DNA from: Aquilonibacter sp963820185
GTDB taxonomy: Bacteria > Vulcanimicrobiota > Vulcanimicrobiia > Vulcanimicrobiales > Vulcanimicrobiaceae
Length of the DNA: 64,000 nt
Assembly (NCBI GenBank): GCA_963820185.1
Contig: CAWFYV010000002.1
Span: 434,001-498,000, forward strand
Direction of reading: 5' to 3'
Shown here: positions 59,483-64,000 of the stretch, piece by piece
Numbering within the stretch: the first letter of the stretch is position 1
Layout: each line of letters begins with the position of its first letter
Translations under genes and position numbers: made by a program
Notes under the pieces: model-generated
Told to the model about the DNA's origin: nothing
The model's database searches: none
The model's input: the letters and a program-made list of their open reading frames with translations, nothing else

Positions 59483-59980
59483 TCAGGACCCGTGGCGCGC
59501 GATGATCTCGGCGATGATGTCGGTCGTGCTCAATCCGGCGCGATGCGGTGCGAGGCGGACCTCGCCGCCGTGCGCGAGCACAACGCTGCGTTCGGGCAAG
59601 TCTTCTTCTCTATATTGGGTGCTCTTCACGTGCACGTCGGGCCGAATGCGCTCCAGCAACGCCTCGGGCGTCGGCTCGCCGAACTCGACGACCGCGTCGA
59701 CACTGCGCAACGCGCGCAACAGCTCGGCACGCTCGGCGAACGGCACGATCGGACGCTTCTCGCCCTTGAGCGAGCGCACCGAGGCATCGCCGTTGAGGCC
59801 GACGATCAAGGCATCGCCTTGCGCGCGCGCCCAAGCGAGATACTCGACGTGTCCCGCATGCAGCACGTCGAAGACCCCGTTGGTGAATACGACGCGCCGC
59901 CCGCGTGCACGCTGCTCCTCACGCCACCGCGCCGCCGCTTCGACGTCGAGCAACGCGCCGAAGAGTTCAGCTGCCGCCAT
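59483..59980 (-). CDS. hldC: D-glycero-beta-D-manno-heptose 1-phosphate adenylyltransferase
   Basis: A 165-residue RfaE2-type nucleotidyltransferase producing ADP-heptose. The HxGH signature is in VVFTNGVFDVLHAGHVEYLA. Also seen are GDALIVGLNGDASVRSLKGE, KRPIVPFAERAELL and STQYREEDLPE. It is a stand-alone gene overlapping the kinase gene by 14 bp, i.e. the two halves of E. coli HldE are split here. This split is common outside Enterobacteria. Confidence 0.94.
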   Translation of the reverse strand: MAAAELFGALLDVEAAARWREEQRARGRRVVFTNGVFDVLHAGHVEYLAWARAQGDALIVGLNGDASVRSLKGEKRPIVPFAERAELLRALRSVDAVVEFGEPTPEALLERIRPDVHVKSTQYREEDLPERSVVLAHGGEVRLAPHRAGLSTTDIIAEIIARHGS

Positions 59981-60950
59981 GTTCGATCAAGGCGATGATC
60001 TCATCGCCGCTTGCCGTGGCCGTGCCAAGCTTCTCGACGACCGCGCCCGCAGCGAAGTTTGCCAGCTGCATTGCGCGCTCGATCGACGCGCCACCCGCAA
60101 GTGCCAGCGAGAGCACCGCGATGACCGTGTCGCCCGCACCGGAGACGTCGTAGACTTTGCGCGCCACCGACGGTATCGTCAGGCGCTCGCCGTTTGAACC
60201 GAAGAGCGACATGCCGTGCTCGCCACGCGTGATCACGACGTATTTGCAGCGCAGCCGCTCGAGCAAGCGCGTGCCAGCGCGTTCGAGTGCGGCATCGTCG
60301 ACGATCTTGATTCCGCTCGCAGCTTCGGCCTCGTGGACGTTGGGTGCAACGCAGGTCACGCCGGTAAACAACTCGAGGTTCTGCGGCTTGGGATCGGCGA
60401 GCACGAGCGCACAGGCACGCGACGCTTCAACGACCTCGGCGCTAACCAAACCCTTGGCGTAGTCGCTGAGAATGACCGCATCGCACCGCGGAGCGCGTTC
60501 GCGCACGTGGGCGACGACGCGCGCATTGTCGGCCGGTGAAAGCGGGGCCGCGTCCTCCCAGTCGGCGCGCACGACCTGCTGGTTGTGGGCGACGATGCGC
60601 GTCTTGCGCGTCGTCGGCCGATCGGTGACGGTAAAGATGCCGCGATCGTCGACCGACTCTTCGCGCAACATCCGGCGCACGTCGGCAGCAAACGTATCCT
60701 CGCCCACCGTGCCGACGAATTCGACGTGCGCGCCGAGTGCGACCAAGTTGTTCGCGACATTGCCCGCGCCGCCGAGCGTGAACGAATGATCGGTGACGGC
60801 AACGACCGGGACCGGCGCCTCGGGCGAGATGCGCGACACCGCACCCCAAATCCATTCGTCGATCATCAGATCGCCCACGACCAAAATCGTGCGCCCGCGC
60901 ATCCGTTCGACGAGCGCACGCGCGTCGCTCGTGAGCAGCGTCGCGCTCAT
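59967..60950 (-). CDS. hldA: D-glycero-beta-D-manno-heptose-7-phosphate kinase
   Basis: A 327-residue PfkB/ribokinase-fold kinase (RfaE1). ATG 60950 overlaps the gmhA stop (ATGA); 15 upstream in-frame residues were dropped. Motifs: ILVVGDLMIDEWIWGAVSRI, EAPVPVV, SFTLGGAGNVANNLVALGAH and the catalytic VYDVSGAGDTVIAVLSLALA (anion hole and Asp base). It phosphorylates heptose 7-phosphate at C1. Confidence 0.94.
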   Translation of the reverse strand: MSATLLTSDARALVERMRGRTILVVGDLMIDEWIWGAVSRISPEAPVPVVAVTDHSFTLGGAGNVANNLVALGAHVEFVGTVGEDTFAADVRRMLREESVDDRGIFTVTDRPTTRKTRIVAHNQQVVRADWEDAAPLSPADNARVVAHVRERAPRCDAVILSDYAKGLVSAEVVEASRACALVLADPKPQNLELFTGVTCVAPNVHEAEAASGIKIVDDAALERAGTRLLERLRCKYVVITRGEHGMSLFGSNGERLTIPSVARKVYDVSGAGDTVIAVLSLALAGGASIERAMQLANFAAGAVVEKLGTATASGDEIIALIEHGGS

Positions 60951-61543
60951 GCGATGTGGTCCTCGAAAATCAAGCGCTGCTCGACCAGATCGCACACGAT
61001 GTGCGCCATGACTTGATGCACTTCTTGCACGATCGCGGCATAGCCGTCGGGCCCAACCAGCGCGAGATCGCTATATTGCATGATCGCGCCGCCGCCGTTG
61101 CCGGTGAACGCGATCGTGATCGCACCCTTCTTCTTGGCGGCTTCCATCGCGAGCACAACATTGGGCGAGGTGCCGCTGGTCGTCATACCGATCAGCACGT
61201 CACCCGGCTGCACGAAGGCTTCGACTTGACGCGCGAAGACGTAATCGTAACCGTAGTCGTTGCCGACACAGGTGAGCGTCGAGGTGTTCACCGAGAGCGC
61301 TTCGCTGTTGAGACCCGGACGCTCGCGCAGATAGCGGCCGGAGAGTTCGGCGGCCATGTGTTGCGCTTCGGCTGCACTGCCGCCGTTGCCGCACCAGTAG
61401 ATGCGGTTGCCCGCGCGCAGTGCGCCGACAACCGCGTCCACGATCGCTTCGACGTCCTTCTGGTAGTGCGCCATGTCACGGAGTACTGCACGATCGGCGA
61501 GCAATGCATCGAAGCCGCGCCGCGCTTTGTAGTCGATGGTCAT
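60947..61543 (-). CDS. gmhA: Sedoheptulose-7-phosphate isomerase
   Basis: A 198-residue SIS-domain isomerase, the first step of ADP-heptose synthesis. ATG 61543 overlaps the accB stop. Motifs are IYWCGNGGSAAEAQHMAAEL, LSGRYLRERPGL, GNDYGYDYVFARQVEAF and LIGMTTSGTSPNVVLAMEAA. gmhB (the phosphatase) is not in the window. Order gmhA, hldA, hldC follows the pathway. Confidence 0.95.
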   Translation of the reverse strand: MTIDYKARRGFDALLADRAVLRDMAHYQKDVEAIVDAVVGALRAGNRIYWCGNGGSAAEAQHMAAELSGRYLRERPGLNSEALSVNTSTLTCVGNDYGYDYVFARQVEAFVQPGDVLIGMTTSGTSPNVVLAMEAAKKKGAITIAFTGNGGGAIMQYSDLALVGPDGYAAIVQEVHQVMAHIVCDLVEQRLIFEDHIA

Positions 61544-61992
61544 GGTGCGATCCAGAACAACTCGTCGCCTTGCGAGACTAGCTCGCCGTTCTCGGGAATG
61601 ATGCGCGCAATCGTGCCCGCGTAGTCGCTCTGAATCTCGTTGAAGAGCTTCATCGCTTCCAAGATGCACAGCACGTCGCCGTTGTCCACGCGGTCACCGA
61701 TGTTCACGAAGGCATCGGCGTCGGGCGAGGACGAGCGATAGAAGACACCGGTCAGCGGCGCCGTTACACGCTTGACGTTCGCCGGCACAGCAGGGGCGCT
61801 CGCGGCGTCGCTCGGCGCAGTCGGTATTGATGCGGCCGCGTGGGCCACCGGCGCCACGATTGCCGCACCGGCTTCGCGTCGTACCAATTCGTAGACCGCG
61901 TCGCCGATCTTGACCTTGATACGGTCGAGGTCGTGCTCGTGCATGATGTCGAGCAGCGACTGGATCGTCTCGGACTCGTCTTCGTAGGCCAT
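61540..61992 (-). CDS. accB: Acetyl-CoA carboxylase biotin carboxyl carrier protein
   Basis: A 150-residue carrier protein. The N-terminal part (IQSLLDIMHEHDLDRIKVKI) is followed by an Ala/Pro-rich flexible linker and a biotinyl domain with the biotin lysine in CILEAMKLFNEIQSDYAGTI. ATG 61992 shares a base with the hisS stop (TGATG); an in-frame ATG at 62004 is possible. The usual partner accC is absent, and gmhA follows instead. Confidence 0.9.
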   Translation of the reverse strand: MAYEDESETIQSLLDIMHEHDLDRIKVKIGDAVYELVRREAGAAIVAPVAHAAASIPTAPSDAASAPAVPANVKRVTAPLTGVFYRSSSPDADAFVNIGDRVDNGDVLCILEAMKLFNEIQSDYAGTIARIIPENGELVSQGDELFWIAP

Positions 61993-63299
61993 CACCGGAC
62001 CCATTCGGCAAGCTCGGCCGCAACGTCTGCTGCACTGCCAAGCGCTATCCGGCTGTCGCTGCGCGTTTCGAGATCCCGCAGGAGTAGCACCCCGTCGCGC
62101 AGTTCGTCGCTGCCCAGAATGAGGGCAAAGCGGGCGTTGTTGCGGTCGGCAATCTTGAGATGCGCAAGCAGCTTGCGCTCCTCGTAATCCATGAAGAATG
62201 GCCGTTCCAGTGCGTGACGCAGGAGCTCGACGAGCGGGGTTAACGTGGCGCGCGCCTGCGCACCGAGCGCAATCGCCTGCACGCCGCGACGTTGCGCCGC
62301 GCGTTCGCCACGTGCGGCAGCCAGCATCATCAAGAAGCGCTCGATGCCCAGCGCAAAGCCCACCGCCGGCACATCGGGACCGCCAAGCGAGCGCACCAAT
62401 CCATCGTAGCGACCGCCGCCACATACAGTCGATTGCGCGCCAAGTACGCTCGACGTGATTTCAAATACCGTGCGCGTGTAGTAGTCGAGCCCGCGGACGA
62501 TCGCGGGATCGACGACATAGGGAATCTGCACGGCATCGAGATAGGCGCGCAGCGCGTCGAAGTGTTCGCGACAACCATCGCACAGCACCGACTGGAACGT
62601 TGGTGCGCTGCGCACCAGCGCGAGGTCGCGTTCGTCCTTACTGTCGAGCACGCGTAGCGGATTGCGTTCCAGGCGCCGCTGCGAATCCGCGGAGAGCTCG
62701 GCGAGGTGCGGACGGAAGTGTGCGAGCAGCGCTTCGCGATAGCGCGGACGGCAGACCTCGTCGCCGATCGTGTTGAGCCGCAGCTGCGCGTCGGTGATCG
62801 CATAGTCGCGGACCAAATTCCACGCTAGCGAAATTACCTCGAAGTCGGCTTCCGGTCCGGCATAGCCGGTACACTCGATACCGAACTGATGCGCTTGGCG
62901 ATACCGGCCTTTCTGCGGCCGTTCGTAGCGAAAAATCGGACCGACGTAGTAGAGTCGCTGCGGTCCCTGTGCAAAGAGATTGTGCTCGAGCGCCGCGCGC
63001 ATCACCGGCGCGGTCCACTCCGGGCGCAACGTCATGCTGCGCTCGCCCTTGTCGACAAACGTGTACATCTCTTTTTCGACGATGTCCGTTGTTTCGCCGA
63101 CGCCGCGCACGAAGAGCTCGGTCGCCTCAAACATCGGCGTGCGAATCTCGCTGTAGCCGAAGGTGGCCGCCAACGCGTGAATATGCGCTTCGAGTTCGAG
63201 CCAATTGGCGGAGTCGGGCGGCAGAACGTCTTGCGTGCCGCGCGGCGCGGTGATTTTCGAGGACACAAGGCCGACTTCGCGACACTGCCCGTGAAACAT
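61992..63299 (-). CDS. hisS: Histidyl-tRNA synthetase
   Basis: A class II synthetase of about 435 residues. Motifs: ITAPRGTQDVLPPDSANWLE, SMTLRPEWTAPVMRAALEHN (motif 2 region), RYERPQKGRYRQAHQFGIEC, and the HisA/B motif IVRGLDYYTRTVFEITSS. CGGGRYDGLV and AVGFALGIERFLMML complete the set. The start is ambiguous: ATG 63299, or GTG 63266, which gives the more typical MSSKITAPRG N-terminus with GAAG upstream. The long in-frame extension to 63524 crosses the divergent gene and was rejected. Confidence 0.95.
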   Translation of the reverse strand: MFHGQCREVGLVSSKITAPRGTQDVLPPDSANWLELEAHIHALAATFGYSEIRTPMFEATELFVRGVGETTDIVEKEMYTFVDKGERSMTLRPEWTAPVMRAALEHNLFAQGPQRLYYVGPIFRYERPQKGRYRQAHQFGIECTGYAGPEADFEVISLAWNLVRDYAITDAQLRLNTIGDEVCRPRYREALLAHFRPHLAELSADSQRRLERNPLRVLDSKDERDLALVRSAPTFQSVLCDGCREHFDALRAYLDAVQIPYVVDPAIVRGLDYYTRTVFEITSSVLGAQSTVCGGGRYDGLVRSLGGPDVPAVGFALGIERFLMMLAAARGERAAQRRGVQAIALGAQARATLTPLVELLRHALERPFFMDYEERKLLAHLKIADRNNARFALILGSDELRDGVLLLRDLETRSDSRIALGSAADVAAELAEWVR

Positions 63300-63328
63300 T
63301 TTCAAGGCCGACGTGTTACGACGGAAGT

Positions 63329-64000
63329 ATGAGCACGTTCGCACTATTTGGCGCATCGGGTTCGACCGGTGCCAGCGTCGCCGCCGCGCTCGAAGCCGCC
63401 GGAGAACGTTATCGCGTTGTCGGCCGCAACCGCGCAGCACTCGAGGACGAATTCGGACGTCGGCCACTCGCCGAGATCGCGGTCTGGAATCCTGACGATC
63501 CGGCGTCGGTTCAGGCCGCAGCAACTGGCATCGATACGATTTTTTATCTGGTTGGCGTGCAGTACGATCACTTCGAACTGCACCCGCAGATCATGCGCGC
63601 GACGCTCGACGGCGCAATCGCCGCCGGCGTGCGCCGCATCGTCCTGCTCGCGCCGGTCTATTCGTACGGCCTTCCACAGTCGGCCACCGTCGACGAATCG
63701 CACCCGCGCGATCCGCAAACATTCAAGGGAAAAATGCGCAAGGAGCAAGAGGATCTCGTGCTCGCCGCCCACGCCTCCGGCCGCATTGAAGGCACCCTGC
63801 TGCGCGTCCCGGATTTCTATGGCGGCGATAGCAAGAAGAGTTTGGTCGGCGACATCTTCGCCGCGGCGGTCAAGAATCGCCCCGCGATGGTGATCGGTCC
63901 GATCGATCGCCCGCACCAGTACGTGTACGTTCCGGACATCGGCCCGATCGTGCTCGCTCTCGCGCGCGACGATCGCGCCTACGGTCGCGCGTGGAACTTC
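63329..64000 (+). CDS. NAD(P)-dependent epimerase/dehydratase-like protein (truncated by right edge)
   Basis: A Rossmann-fold SDR/NmrA-like protein, 224 codons visible. The dinucleotide motif is FALFGASGSTGASVAAALEA. It is followed by IFYLVGVQYDHFELHPQIMR, RRIVLLAPVYSYGLPQ and GRIEGTLLRVPDFYGGD. The ATG at 63329 has GGAAG just upstream. It is divergent from hisS with about 29 bp between starts. The C-terminus lies outside the window; function unknown. Confidence 0.85.
   Translation, partial: MSTFALFGASGSTGASVAAALEAAGERYRVVGRNRAALEDEFGRRPLAEIAVWNPDDPASVQAAATGIDTIFYLVGVQYDHFELHPQIMRATLDGAIAAGVRRIVLLAPVYSYGLPQSATVDESHPRDPQTFKGKMRKEQEDLVLAAHASGRIEGTLLRVPDFYGGDSKKSLVGDIFAAAVKNRPAMVIGPIDRPHQYVYVPDIGPIVLALARDDRAYGRAWNF

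Noticed and set aside
1..64000. CRISPR arrays, insertion sequences, prophage or integrase genes, rRNA and tRNA genes
   Set aside because: No regularly spaced repeats, transposase or integrase motifs, or tRNA/rRNA signatures were recognised by reading both strands; a tRNAscan or ISfinder run would be needed to be certain.

Overview
The window is a gene-dense stretch of high-GC chromosome (roughly 60-65 percent G+C by eye) from a diderm bacterium. Outer-membrane markers are LptA, a TonB-dependent receptor, ADP-heptose synthesis and GT9 heptosyltransferases. The same window carries a SigB/RsbW/RsbV partner-switching module, a photosynthetic-type b/b' ATP synthase and a sulfolipid-type UDP-sulfoquinovose synthase. 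The mix fits a deep-branching phylum such as Candidatus Eremiobacterota (WPS-2/Vulcanimicrobiota). That placement is inference from gene content; no rRNA or tRNA gene was seen.

Layout. 1-1741 (minus): an Lrp/AsnC regulator upstream of alaS, which runs off the left edge. 1824-2828 (plus): a secreted S41 peptidase. 18680 down to 2825 (minus): a long co-directional block of atpZ-I-B-E-F'-F-H-A-G-D-C, murA, mreB, a TsaC-like gene, lptA, rarA, a cysteine desulfurase, DUF948 and YtxH genes, rsbV, rsbW and a SigB-type sigma factor. Most junctions overlap or are a few bases apart. 18707-20198 (plus): two tandem paralogues of unknown function and a universal stress protein. 23478-20139 (minus): upp, comEB, wecA, wecB. 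23494-24987 (plus): an MFS pump. 29144-24937 (minus): rpiB, glyA, a GT4 glycosyltransferase and a UDP-sulfoquinovose synthase.

29167-33915: a TIM-barrel protein, a structured non-coding stretch, an M91-like metallopeptidase, an S9 peptidase and a beta-lactamase-like serine hydrolase. 33925-44715 looks like a cell-wall-peptide salvage island. It holds a SIS amino-sugar protein, two paralogous oligopeptide-binding lipoproteins without permease genes, an amidase, a TonB receptor, an enolase-superfamily dipeptide epimerase overlapping a DUF1611 gene, and a C39-like peptidase. 44712-49877: trmL, a double GNAT, FkbM, an alpha/beta hydrolase, and a divergent MFS/LysR pair around a perfect palindrome. 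49877-50611: a type-5 uracil-DNA glycosylase whose C-terminal motif lies in another frame.

63299-51472 (minus): hisS, accB, gmhA, hldA, hldC, an LpxB-like glycosyltransferase, five alternating GT2/GT9 glycosyltransferases, aspS and small exported proteins. Almost all are translationally coupled, forming an LPS-core assembly operon bounded by two aminoacyl-tRNA synthetase genes. The right edge holds the start of an NAD(P)-binding epimerase. No CRISPR array, transposase, integrase or prophage gene was seen. No gene-free stretch exceeds 300 bases; the largest is 29827-30042.
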